Shown here piece after piece: positions 39,941 through 48,456 of a stretch of DNA of 64,000 nt. Positions within the stretch are counted from its first letter, which is position 1. Each line of letters starts with the position of its first letter. Source of the stretch: Arthrobacter bambusae (lineage in GTDB: Bacteria; Actinomycetota; Actinomycetes; Actinomycetales; Micrococcaceae); assembly GCF_022606295.1 (NCBI RefSeq), contig NZ_JAHHZS010000015.1, positions 46,450 to 110,449 of the forward strand. Direction: 5' to 3'. The notes beneath the pieces are model-generated. The model saw nothing but the letters and a program-made list of their open reading frames with translations, did not search any database and was not told the DNA's origin. A program made the position numbers and the translations under genes.

Positions 39941-40903
39941 ATGGCTACTCATCCAAAACCCCTTCTATTGCCGCGCCTTCGAGCGCTCATGATTTTGCTC
40001 CTTGCCTTGGTCCTGCCGGTGGCACTCAGCGGCACGGCAGCAGCGGACAGTGGCAAATCCGCAAGGACCTGGACTGTCCAGGTCGGCTCCGAATCGTCGG
40101 ACCAGGCCATCCAGGGGATGTCCTTCCTGCCGAATAACATCTTCATCAATGCCGGTGACAAGGTCACCTGGGAGGCCAACTCGGCCGAAATCCACACGGT
40201 CACGTTCCTTGCCGCAGGGCAAACCATCGAGTCCACGCAACCTTTTGATCCTTTCAGCCCCCTCTATATCTCGGCGCAGGGCGGCACGTCCTACGACGGG
40301 CACTCCTATTACAACTCCGGCGTGATGTCGAATGTCTCGGACAGCGGGTTCGCCGAGGTTGATTCCTACACCCTGAAGTTCCCGGATGCCGGCGATTTCA
40401 CGTATTACTGCCTGGTGCATGGCGCGGCCCAGAAGGGCACCGTACATGTGCGGGCCAAAGGTACGGACTACCCGTACACCCAGGAGCAATACAACAACCG
40501 GGTAGATCGGGCTGAACGGGCCATCATCCGTGACGGCTACAAGCAATGGAGCGACGCCCGCGACCAAGCCAACGATCACACGGTCATTTCCGGAACCGAC
40601 GACGGCGTCGCCATGGTCATGCGGTTCATCGAACCCAAAGTGGTCATCCACGTTGGCGAAAAAGTGAGCTTCGTCAACAACGGCATGGGCGAGCCGCACA
40701 CGATCACCTTCGGCGACGAGCCCGCCAACCCGTTCCCGCCGCTGGGCGATCCGACGAATTACACGGGCGGGCAGCTCAATTCTGGCCTTTTGCCGCCGGG
40801 CGTGACATTCACCGTGACATTCAACAAGGCAGGGGTGTATGACTACATCTGCGCACTGCATGATTATTTTGGAATGGCCGGCAAGGTGGTGGTGAAGGAC
40901 TGA
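39941..40903 (+). CDS. Secreted protein with two cupredoxin (plastocyanin-like) domains
   Basis: The 320-residue protein has a Sec signal (LRALMILLLALVLPVALSGTAAA-DSG, cleavage near residue 36) and two type-1 copper-like domains. Domain 1 (about 40-170) has His in AEIHTVTF and Cys/His in YYCLVHGAAQKG, without an obvious methionine. Domain 2 (about 225-320) has His in EPHTITF and the complete Cys-His-Met set in YICALHDYFGMAG. A role in extracellular electron transfer or copper handling is likely. The ATG at 39941 is preferred (AAGGA nine bases upstream); an ATG at 39932 is three codons earlier. Confidence 0.85.
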   Translation: MATHPKPLLLPRLRALMILLLALVLPVALSGTAAADSGKSARTWTVQVGSESSDQAIQGMSFLPNNIFINAGDKVTWEANSAEIHTVTFLAAGQTIESTQPFDPFSPLYISAQGGTSYDGHSYYNSGVMSNVSDSGFAEVDSYTLKFPDAGDFTYYCLVHGAAQKGTVHVRAKGTDYPYTQEQYNNRVDRAERAIIRDGYKQWSDARDQANDHTVISGTDDGVAMVMRFIEPKVVIHVGEKVSFVNNGMGEPHTITFGDEPANPFPPLGDPTNYTGGQLNSGLLPPGVTFTVTFNKAGVYDYICALHDYFGMAGKVVVKD

Positions 40904-41017
40904 CCCCCTATTGTGAACGCAGAGAGGGGCTTGTTGGGCCGCCAGCGTCGTGCGCCCGCTGTATTCTGTACGCTTAGCTAAATTAGTAAGCACACTTAGG
41001 AAGTGAGTCTTTGCGCC

Positions 41018-41683
41018 ATGTTGGACAGCCCTCATACGTACTCGAGTGCACTGGGCGCCCCCGGCTTTCTGGCCGGAACCTTCCTCTTTGACCCGCCCTC
41101 GGGGAAAGCGGAATGGTCCGACGGGCTCTTCAATCTCCACGGCTACCAGCGGGGGGAAGTAGTTCCCACACTTGAGCTGCTGATGTCGCACAAACACCCG
41201 GATGACAGGCCACGGGCTATGGAGATACTAGCTCAAGTCTTCCGCGACGGCGGGCACTTCTGTATCTACCACCGGATCATTGACGCGCAGGGACATGTCC
41301 GTCGCGTGTTGACGGCCGGGAACGCGCAGCTGGGTCCGTCGGGGACCGTCGCGGTCGAGGGAACCGTGATCGACCTGACGTCCACGCTGCGCCGGGAAAC
41401 CGAGCAAGCGGCGCGTGACGCCGTCGCGGGCGCCAACGCCACGCGGGGCGTCATCAACCAGGCGCGCGGCATCCTGATGGGGCGGTTGCTCCTTGACTCC
41501 GACGCCGCCTTCAAACTGCTCGTGAATTGCAGCAGCATGACGAACGTCAAGGTCGCAGTCCTGGCCTCGCATCTTGTGCGCGTGGCGGACACAGATCAGG
41601 GGCCGGAAGCAATGGATGAGTTCATCGGCGTTCTCCAGGCTTGCGACCAGGCGGCGATAAACCGCGCCCTGGACCCGCAGTAG
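41018..41683 (+). CDS. PAS-ANTAR RNA-binding antiterminator
   Basis: The 221-residue protein has an N-terminal PAS domain (about residues 15-130: GTFLFDPPSGKAEWSDGLFNLHGYQRGEVVPTLELLMSHKHPDDRPRAME...CIYHRIIDAQGHVRRVLTAG). A C-terminal ANTAR domain (about 145-200) reads NATRGVINQARGILMGRLLLDSDAAFKLLVNCSSMTNVKVAVLASHLV. ANTAR proteins bind paired hairpins in nascent RNA and prevent termination. The partner RNA is unknown. A GTG at 41003 in frame is possible but sits on the AGGAA itself, so the ATG is favoured. Confidence 0.88.
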   Translation: MLDSPHTYSSALGAPGFLAGTFLFDPPSGKAEWSDGLFNLHGYQRGEVVPTLELLMSHKHPDDRPRAMEILAQVFRDGGHFCIYHRIIDAQGHVRRVLTAGNAQLGPSGTVAVEGTVIDLTSTLRRETEQAARDAVAGANATRGVINQARGILMGRLLLDSDAAFKLLVNCSSMTNVKVAVLASHLVRVADTDQGPEAMDEFIGVLQACDQAAINRALDPQ

Positions 41684-41800
41684 GAGTTGGACCCGGAGTA
41701 GGAAGCCGGCCAGCGCAGCCATCGCCTCCCGCCCGGCAGCGTGGCAGTATGTTGTGAGTCAGGCTCGATGAGGGTGTCTCCGCGATAAGGAGCGACAGTC

Positions 41801-44611
41801 ATGACCTACATCTACAACTTCGCCGATGTCCAAGCGGCCGACGTCGCCGTGGCGGGCGGCAAGGGCGTCGGGCTGGGGAACCTGGTTCGGGCCGGGCTGC
41901 CGGTTCCTCCGGGTTTCGTGCTGGCCACTGCGGCGTATGGGGCCTTCGTGGATGCCAATGGGATTCAGGCGCGCATCCAGGAGTTGGCGGCGCTCACGTC
42001 CGAGCCTGCGCCGCAGGATTACGAGGACGCCTCAGCCGCAATCCGGGCCCTTTTCACCGGCGGCACCATGCCTGCCGCCATCGCCTACGAGCTCGCCGCC
42101 GCTTATGAGCGCCTTCGCGACGGGGGCGAGTCCGCCGGTGACCGGCCCGGCGACGGCGACGGCGAGTCCGCCGGTGCGCCCGTCGCGGTGCGCTCGTCCG
42201 CCACGGCGGAGGACCTTGCCTCGGCCAGCTTCGCCGGGCAACAGGAAACCTACCTCAACGTCCGCGGCGCGGAAGCACTGGATGCGGCCGTCATTGACTG
42301 CTGGTCTTCCCTGTGGACGGCGCGTGCCATGGCCTACCGGGACCGCGAAGGCATCGCACCGGGCGATGTCCGGCTCGCCGTCGTCGTCCAGCGGATGGTC
42401 GAGGCCGAGGCGGCCGGGGTCATGTTCACCGCCAATCCGGCCAACGGGCGGCGGGACCAGATCGCGATCAGTGCCGCGTGGGGCCTGGGGGAGTCCGTGG
42501 TCAGCGGAACCGTCACCACGGATGACCTTGTTGTGGAAGCGGGAACCGGCCGCGTACTCTCGCGCCGGACAGCAGACAAGGAGGTCATGACCGTCTACGC
42601 GGAGCACGCGGCAGACCGCGGCTCCGGCGTCGTCCCGGACCAAGGCGTCCCGGATCAGGGCGTCCCGGTTCAAGGAGGGACGACCGAGCAGCCGGTCCCG
42701 GCGGCGCTTCGGAACCGGGCCGTGCTCGACGACGGAGCTGCCGCCGCGCTGGCGCGTTACGGAACGCGGATTGCGGACTACTTCGGAACTCCGCAGGACA
42801 TCGAATGGGCACGGGCAGACGGTGATTTCTTCATGCTGCAATCCCGGCCCATCACGGCACTGCCTGAACCCGTGGCTGACATTCCGGACACCTGGCCGCT
42901 GCCTTACCCGAAGGGGCTCTATTTCCGAGCGAGCATCGTGGAACAACTGCCGGATCCGCTCTCGCCCCTCTTCGCCGACCTCATTGACGGCTCGGTGACC
43001 CGCTCGCTCAAGGCCCTGATGAACGAAGCCGTGGGCAGCGAAGTCGTCAGGGACGGCGACGTCGGACTGCCCACCATCAACGGTTACGCCTATTACTACT
43101 ACCGCACCATGGCACTGTGGCGAGTGATGGGCAAGGCGCCTGGAGCTGTGGTCGCCCTGGCCCGCGGCAAGGCCCACATGGGCATGACCGGTTGGCGGGA
43201 ATTCTCGCATCCGCGCTACAAGGAGGTGCTCAAAGACTGGTCGGCGAAGTCCGCGGGGGAGCTTTCGGGAGAGGAACTGCTTGGGGGTGTCCGGACGTTG
43301 CTCGACGCCGGAACCGTGTACTACACAGCCGTGGAATCAGTCATTCCGATCGCCGCCACGAGCGAAATCTCCTTCCGGGCGTTCTACGACAAACTCATCC
43401 GGCGTGCGGGAGATCCTCCAGCCGAGACATTCCTCCTGGGCTATGACAGTGAACCCATCCGTGCGGAGAAGTCGTTGTACGACCTCGCGGCATGGGCCCG
43501 GGAGGTTGAGGGGCTGGCCCCGGCGATCCTCAATCAACCGACGGCGGCGCTGGCCGAGTCGCAGAGAAACTGGCTCCCGCCTGCCGGGATGGACGCGGCC
43601 CTTTGGCAGCAGTGGCGGCCGCGTTTCCAGGCCCATCTCGATCGCTTCGGCCATGCGGTCTACAACCTGGATTTCCTCAGCCCGGTACCGGCAGACGATC
43701 CTTCGGTGCTGCTGGATACGGTGAAGTTCTACCTGCGGGGGCACGGAAATGACCCGCACGAGCGCCAGCGTCTCTCGGCCGCCCGACGAGAGGACCAGAC
43801 CGATCGGATCCTCGCACGGCTGGGTCGGACCCGGCTCGGGCGGAGTCGGAGGGCCCCGTTCATCCGCCTGCTCCGCTGGGCGCAGAAGTCCGCGCCAGTC
43901 CGCGAAGACGCGCTCGCCGACGTCGGGCTGGCCTGGCCGCTGATCCGGCGGATGCTGCTCGAACTGGGAAAACGGCTGGTCTACTCCGGCATCATCGCCA
44001 GTCCCGCCGACGTGTTCTGGCTGCGGCAGCAGGAGCTGCAAAGCGCCGTCGAGTTCGGCCTCGCCGCGCCGCAACCGCCGGGCACGACCGAGCCGCTAGC
44101 ACCGGTGGCGGTAGCGATTACCGGCGCGGCCCGACCCGTCCGGGCCGACGTCGTCGAGGAGCGCAAGATGCTTTGGCGTGGCCAGGCCAAGGCGGCTGCC
44201 CCGCAACTGCTGCCGGAGACCCGTTGGATGAAGGGCGTCTTCGAATCAATGATGCCGGCGCGCTCCCAGGACCAGCCGAGCGACGTCATCAAAGGGGTCG
44301 GCGCCAGCGCGGGCCGGGTCACTGCTCCTGCGCGCGTCCTGACCGGGCCACAGGATTTCGGCCAGATGGCGCCCGGGGATGTCCTGGTTGCGCGCATCAC
44401 CACTCCCGCGTGGACCTCGCTGTTCGCCATGGCCTCCGCCGTGGTCACCGACGTCGGAGGCCCGTTGAGCCACAGCTCCATCGTGGCCCGGGAGTACGGC
44501 ATACCCGCCGTGCTCGGCACCGGAGTCGCGACCCAGCGGCTCACGAGCGGCCAACAGATCACCGTCGACGGCGACGCCGGCACCGTGACCGTCGAACACC
44601 CGGCCGGCTAA
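41801..44611 (+). CDS. Rifampicin phosphotransferase-like PEP synthase family enzyme
   Basis: The 936-residue protein begins MTYIYNFADVQAADVAVAGGKGVGLGNLVRAGLPVPPGFVLAT after AAGGAG. Residues 1 to about 345 are the ATP-grasp part of PEP synthase (VRSSATAEDLASASFAGQQETYLNV; EWARADGDFFMLQSRPIT). The middle (about 360-800) matches the substrate domain of rifampicin phosphotransferases. The phosphohistidine swivel is at the extreme C-terminus: VVTDVGGPLSHSSIVAREYGIPAVLGTG (His near residue 890). No PEP-binding barrel follows, so this is not a true PEP synthase. It is about 70 residues longer than typical Rph, with Gly/Asp-rich inserts near residues 108-125 and 278-295. Confidence 0.85.
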   Translation: MTYIYNFADVQAADVAVAGGKGVGLGNLVRAGLPVPPGFVLATAAYGAFVDANGIQARIQELAALTSEPAPQDYEDASAAIRALFTGGTMPAAIAYELAAAYERLRDGGESAGDRPGDGDGESAGAPVAVRSSATAEDLASASFAGQQETYLNVRGAEALDAAVIDCWSSLWTARAMAYRDREGIAPGDVRLAVVVQRMVEAEAAGVMFTANPANGRRDQIAISAAWGLGESVVSGTVTTDDLVVEAGTGRVLSRRTADKEVMTVYAEHAADRGSGVVPDQGVPDQGVPVQGGTTEQPVPAALRNRAVLDDGAAAALARYGTRIADYFGTPQDIEWARADGDFFMLQSRPITALPEPVADIPDTWPLPYPKGLYFRASIVEQLPDPLSPLFADLIDGSVTRSLKALMNEAVGSEVVRDGDVGLPTINGYAYYYYRTMALWRVMGKAPGAVVALARGKAHMGMTGWREFSHPRYKEVLKDWSAKSAGELSGEELLGGVRTLLDAGTVYYTAVESVIPIAATSEISFRAFYDKLIRRAGDPPAETFLLGYDSEPIRAEKSLYDLAAWAREVEGLAPAILNQPTAALAESQRNWLPPAGMDAALWQQWRPRFQAHLDRFGHAVYNLDFLSPVPADDPSVLLDTVKFYLRGHGNDPHERQRLSAARREDQTDRILARLGRTRLGRSRRAPFIRLLRWAQKSAPVREDALADVGLAWPLIRRMLLELGKRLVYSGIIASPADVFWLRQQELQSAVEFGLAAPQPPGTTEPLAPVAVAITGAARPVRADVVEERKMLWRGQAKAAAPQLLPETRWMKGVFESMMPARSQDQPSDVIKGVGASAGRVTAPARVLTGPQDFGQMAPGDVLVARITTPAWTSLFAMASAVVTDVGGPLSHSSIVAREYGIPAVLGTGVATQRLTSGQQITVDGDAGTVTVEHPAG

Positions 44612-44625
44612 CTGAGCGCCCCCTC

Positions 44626-45410
44626 CCCGGACGCCCGCTCACGTATGTGGTGTTTCCGGCGGACGCTCGCTCGATTGAGGTGAGCGAGGGTTTTGGGATT
44701 TGGGCGTATATGTGAGCGAGCGTCCTGGAGGGACCGCGGACAGGTCCGTTAGGGCCCGACGGCGGGAGTCGGGTTGCGCTGTTTTCTGGCCTCTCGGGGG
44801 TGCTCCCCACAGACGCTCGCTCACGTATGTCGGGTTTTTGGCCGACGCGCGCTCGGTTGATCTGAGCGAGGGTTCTGGGATTTGTGCGTATATGTGAGCG
44901 AGCGTCCTGGAGGGACCGCGGACAGGTCGGTTAGGGCCCGACGGCGGCAGGCCGCTTGCGGTTGTTTTCTGGCCTCTCGGGGGTGCTCCCCACAGACGCC
45001 CGCTCACGTATGTGGTGTTTCCGACGGACGCTCGCTCACGTATGTGGGGTTTCCGGCCGACGCTCGCTCACGTATGTGGGGTTTCCGGCGGACGCGCGCT
45101 CGGTTGATGTGAGCGAGGGTTTTGGGATTTGGGCGTATATGTGAGCGAGCGTCCTGGAGGGACCGCGGACAGGTCGGTTAGGGCCCGACGGCGGCAGTCG
45201 GGTTGCGCTGTTTCCGGCCCCTCAGGGGGTGCTCCCCACAGACGCTCGCTCACGTATGTGGGGTTTCCGGCGGACGCGCGCTCGGTTGATGTGAGCGAGG
45301 GTTTTGGGATTTGGACGTATATGTGAGCGAGCGTCCTGGAGGGACCGCGGACCGGTCGGTTAGAGCCCGACGGCGGGAGTCGGGTTGCGCTGTTTTCCGG
45401 CCATGGCCGG
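44626..45410. repeat. Tandem array of family B elements with conserved spacers
   Basis: Four palindromic elements (about 44629-44725, 44812-44907, 44995-45154, 45241-45336) alternate with a conserved spacer of 86-87 bp (44726-44811, 44908-44994, 45155-45240, and a partial one from 45337). Each element carries GCTCAC-type boxes on the left and GTGAGCGAG boxes on the right. Equivalent points are 182, 247 and 182 bp apart; the long third unit has two extra 32-33-bp copies of the GACGCTCGCTCACGTATGT module. The stretch 44612-45587 holds no convincing gene. It separates the phosphotransferase-like gene from the pilus operon. Confidence 0.88.
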
Positions 45411-45587
45411 GGGCGGCGGGAATGCCCAAGATCGCCGGGTTTCCCTAGGTTTAACCCAAGAAATGCGCAGGATCGCGAGTCTTGACACAGGATGTCCCAA
45501 GGACTGCTCCACGGGGTATCGGGCGTTGCTAAGTTGCTTGTGAGCTGGTGCTGGACCAGCCCACCCCAACTCGCTCAGGAGTTTCAC

Positions 45588-45824
45588 ATGTTTGCTTTCT
45601 TCTCCAATGCCGCATCCCGGATCCGCCGTGATGAAAAGGGCGCCACCGCCGTCGAATACGGCATCATGGTTGCCCTCATCGCTGTTGTCATCATCGCCGC
45701 CGTCACCCTTCTCGGCGGTACCTTGAAAGACACGTTCACTCAGATCCAGTGCTCCGTGAGCAGCGGACACTTCACGGCTGGCACCACCACTGGCGGCGTC
45801 CACACCGCTGCCACCTGTAGCTAG
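45588..45824 (+). CDS. flp: Flp-type pilin 1
   Basis: The 78-residue prepilin starts MFAFFSNAASRIRRDEKGATAVEYGIMVALIAVVIIAAVTLLGG after CAGGAG. Cleavage after Gly18 in DEKG-ATAVEYG, with Glu at +5 and Tyr at +6, is the Flp/TadA-class prepilin signature; the hydrophobic helix follows at once. The mature pilin is about 60 residues and ends in a Thr/Gly tail (FTAGTTTGGVHTAATCS). It is the first gene of the Tad locus and should be the main fibre subunit. Confidence 0.93.
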   Translation: MFAFFSNAASRIRRDEKGATAVEYGIMVALIAVVIIAAVTLLGGTLKDTFTQIQCSVSSGHFTAGTTTGGVHTAATCS

Positions 45825-45891
45825 GTGCAACGCGGCACTACTTAGCCCGCATCCGGCCATTTTCTTTGTCTGCGTTCAGTCAGGAGCCTAA

Positions 45892-46128
45892 ATGCTTTCG
45901 ATTTTCCGTAAGTCCGCATCCCGCGTCCGCCATGACGAGAAGGGTGCTACCGCCGTCGAATACGGCATCATGGTTGCCCTTATCGCTGTGGTCATCATCG
46001 CCGCCGTCACACTTCTCGGCGGAACCTTGAACGACACGTTCACCCAGGTCCAGTGCTCCGTCAGCAACGGACATTTCACGGCTGGCACCACCACAGGTGG
46101 CGTCCACACCGCTGCCACCTGCTCCTAG
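45892..46128 (+). CDS. flp: Flp-type pilin 2
   Basis: A second 78-residue prepilin (MLSIFRKSASRVRHDEKGATAVEYGIMVALIAVVIIAAVTLLGGTLNDTFTQVQCSVSNGHF) is nearly identical to the first from the cleavage site onward (a few changes, including Lys/Asn and Ile/Val). It stands 67 bp downstream with its own CAGGAG. A recent tandem duplication is evident. It may be a minor pilin or simply raise pilin dosage. Confidence 0.93.
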   Translation: MLSIFRKSASRVRHDEKGATAVEYGIMVALIAVVIIAAVTLLGGTLNDTFTQVQCSVSNGHFTAGTTTGGVHTAATCS

Positions 46129-46252
46129 GAGCCGCGCCGGTAGTGCCCGGGAGGCACTACCGGCACGCAAGGCAATTACCGAGTGGCGGCGGCATTCACG
46201 CGGCCGCCACTCTGCTTGATCCGAACCATCTGTTCTCTGGAAGGGCAACACA

Positions 46253-46627
46253 ATGCCGAGGTCTTCAGAGCGCGGTGCCGTGGCAGTCGAGTTCGCCATC
46301 CTGGCGCCCCTCCTGATCATGCTGCTCCTGGGCATCATGGAATTCGGCAGGGCTTACAACGTGCAGGTGTCGCTCTCGAACGCGGCCCGCGAAGGTGTCC
46401 GGGTCATGGCGATCTCAAACGACCAGACGGCCGCGAAGACAGCGGCAAAAAACGCAGCGGTGGCGTTGAATCCAGGGCTGGCAGACACGAACTTCACCTT
46501 CAGCCCGGCCAGCTGCACGGCCGGAGCCCAGATGTCCGTGACGATCAAGTACACCCTCAGCACCCTCACGGGAATCGCGGGGCCTTTCCCCATGCAAGGA
46601 GTAGGAGTCATGGTATGCGGCGGCTGA
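46253..46627 (+). CDS. tadE: TadE-like pseudopilin
   Basis: The 124-residue protein starts MPRSSERGAVAVEFAILAPLLIMLLLGIMEFGRAYNVQVSLSNAAREGVR. The RGAVAVEFA motif with Glu and the following helix are the TadE signature. The periplasm-facing remainder contains two cysteines (SPASCTAG, MVCGG). It would be processed by a prepilin peptidase and assist pilus assembly. Its stop overlaps the second possible start of the next gene. Confidence 0.9.
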   Translation: MPRSSERGAVAVEFAILAPLLIMLLLGIMEFGRAYNVQVSLSNAAREGVRVMAISNDQTAAKTAAKNAAVALNPGLADTNFTFSPASCTAGAQMSVTIKYTLSTLTGIAGPFPMQGVGVMVCGG

Positions 46628-47649
46628 TGGTCCCCAAAAACGACGACGGCGAGCGCGGCGCGATTGCCGTCCTCGTCGCGCTCTTGTTGGTGGTGCTGCT
46701 CGGTTTTGCCGCCCTCGCCGTGGATGCGGGCATGCTGTACTCGGAACGGGCGCAAGTTCAGAACGGATCCGACGCCGCGGCACTCGCGGTAGCCCAGAAA
46801 TGCGCCGCGAATACGAGCGATCCGAATTGCTCCACCACCTCCCAGATCGCCAGCGACATCGCAAACAAAAATGCTAACGATGGCCTGAACAACATCAAGT
46901 CGATCAATCTGGACCTGACAAACCGGAAAGTCACCGTGACCGCCGGAGCCCAGCAAGCAGGCGGGGCGCCGAACGCCGTCTCGCTCTTCTTCGCGCGTGT
47001 GCTGGGCGTCAACTCCACCAGCGTTGTGACCAGCTCCAGCGTTCAATGGGGTAGCCCGGTCGCGGGCACGACCGCGTTCCCTCTCGCGTTCTCCATCTGC
47101 CAAGTGCAGGGATACATCGGCGGAGCACTCCAGCTTCTTCAGGACCACAGCTCAGGCGCCAACCCCAGCTGCAACTACGGCCCTTCCGGCGCTGTCGCGC
47201 CGGGGGGTTTCGGCTGGCTCGCTCAGGATGCCGGGGTGTGTGGCGCCACGATCAACCTCGCCACGAGCGAAGCCGGCAGCTCCCAGGGGAACAGTCCGCC
47301 TAACTGTCCGCTCCAAAAGTGGGCCGATACCATCAACGCCGGGCGGGATGTCGTCGTCTTGCTCCCTGTCTTCGACGCCATAACGGGTACAGGAGTCGGA
47401 GCCGGCGCCATCTACCATTTGGTGTCCTTCGCCGCTTTCAAAGTGACGGGGTGGAAGTTCAGCGGCGGCAACAACACTCCCCCGGACAGCTTCCATAACA
47501 TCAGTCCCTACGTGTCTCCAGCGGTGTCCTGCTCCGGAGGTTGCCGCGGAATCATCGGGAGCTTCGTCAAATACGTCTCGCTGGCGGACGGCTACTCGCT
47601 GGGGCCCGTAGATGCCTACGGGGCCACCATTGTCCGTCTCACCCCCTAG
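46615..47649 (+). CDS. tadG: TadG-like pilus assembly protein
   Basis: The 344-residue protein starts MRRLMVPKNDDGERGAIAVLVALLLVVLLGFAALAVDAGMLYSERAQVQNGSDAAALAVAQ. The RGAIAV-helix-DxG(x)LYxER(A/T)xxQxxxDAAALAxA pattern is the TadG/TadE-like N-terminus. The extracytoplasmic region has many cysteines (KCAAN, NCSTT, NCPLQ, CSGGCRG) and no von Willebrand domain is obvious. An alternative start 12 bp downstream overlaps the tadE stop by one base; the upstream one has GGAG eight bases before it. Confidence 0.87.
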   Translation: MRRLMVPKNDDGERGAIAVLVALLLVVLLGFAALAVDAGMLYSERAQVQNGSDAAALAVAQKCAANTSDPNCSTTSQIASDIANKNANDGLNNIKSINLDLTNRKVTVTAGAQQAGGAPNAVSLFFARVLGVNSTSVVTSSSVQWGSPVAGTTAFPLAFSICQVQGYIGGALQLLQDHSSGANPSCNYGPSGAVAPGGFGWLAQDAGVCGATINLATSEAGSSQGNSPPNCPLQKWADTINAGRDVVVLLPVFDAITGTGVGAGAIYHLVSFAAFKVTGWKFSGGNNTPPDSFHNISPYVSPAVSCSGGCRGIIGSFVKYVSLADGYSLGPVDAYGATIVRLTP

Positions 47650-47682
47650 TTTTCATCCGTTCTTTGAGCACAGGAGTTGTAA

Positions 47683-48456
47683 GTGAAGTCACGCTTGTTG
47701 GCCGGGTCGGCAGCGGCAGTGCTGGCACTCGTCGGGGTGATTCTCGTCTTTTCCTATGCGCAAGGAGCGGATCAACGGGCAGTCCAGAACTTGGCCCCTG
47801 TTGACGTGTTGGTGGTCAAGACGGCCATCCCGGCCGGCACCTCAGTCGATGCCATGAAGGATTCCCTGGTCACCCAGCAACTCCCCGGATCGGCGGTTCC
47901 CAAGACGGCGCTACACACCTTGGCGGACGCAGCAGGCAAGGTTGCCGCCGTCGACCTCGTCCCCGGCGAGACACTGGTGTCGGAAAGACTGGTGGCCCCC
48001 GACGCGCTCAAGTCCCCCGGGGACGTCAAGGTGCCCGCAGGGCTTCAGGAGGTCTCGTTCCAGTTGGAACCCCAGCGGGTGGTCGGTGGACGACTCGTCC
48101 CTGGAGACCATGTTGGCATCTTCATCTCGATATCCAGCGGCGGAAGTGACTCGAAGTCGGACAAAGGGACCACCCAACTGACTATCCCCAAAGTTCTGCT
48201 GACCGCGGTGCAGCGCGCTCCCCAAGCGACCTCAAGCGCGCAGCCGACGCCGGCTCCCGGGTCTGGTGCCGCTGCCAACCCGGGCGATACGAGCCTTCCC
48301 ACCGGTTCCCTCTTGCTCACCGTTGCGGTAAGTGATGTGGACGCAGCCAAGATTGTCTTCGCTGCCGAGTACGCCAAGATCTGGTTGAGCAAAGAGCCGT
48401 TGGATGCCAAAGACAGCGGACCGATCGTCATACAGCAGAGCGGGGTGTACAGGTGA
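47683..48456 (+). CDS. cpaB: Flp pilus assembly protein CpaB (RcpC)
   Basis: The 257-residue protein has one N-terminal membrane helix (LLAGSAAAVLALVGVILVFSYAQG) followed by an SAF/beta-clip domain: VDVLVVKTAIPAGTSVDAMKDSLVTQQLPGSAVPKTAL and VDLVPGETLVSERLVAP, typical of CpaB. Residues about 150-210 are Ser/Pro/Gly-rich. A GTG start follows CAGGAG by five bases. It overlaps the next gene by 4 bp (GTGA). It probably sits at the outer face of the assembly platform. Confidence 0.88.
   Translation: MKSRLLAGSAAAVLALVGVILVFSYAQGADQRAVQNLAPVDVLVVKTAIPAGTSVDAMKDSLVTQQLPGSAVPKTALHTLADAAGKVAAVDLVPGETLVSERLVAPDALKSPGDVKVPAGLQEVSFQLEPQRVVGGRLVPGDHVGIFISISSGGSDSKSDKGTTQLTIPKVLLTAVQRAPQATSSAQPTPAPGSGAAANPGDTSLPTGSLLLTVAVSDVDAAKIVFAAEYAKIWLSKEPLDAKDSGPIVIQQSGVYR

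Noticed and set aside
44700..45326. Similar short open frames (YVSERPGGTADRSVRARRR type) repeated in the 45-kb array
   Set aside because: They arise because the same repeat unit is read several times; they lack ribosome sites, their composition follows the repeat and the unit length (182 bp) is not a multiple of three.
44626..45410. CRISPR array
   Set aside because: The repeats are long palindromes with conserved, not variable, spacers, and no cas gene is present.
45482..45520. Promoter TTGACA before the first pilin
   Set aside because: A good -35 is present at 45482-45487, but no -10-like hexamer lies 16-19 bases downstream.
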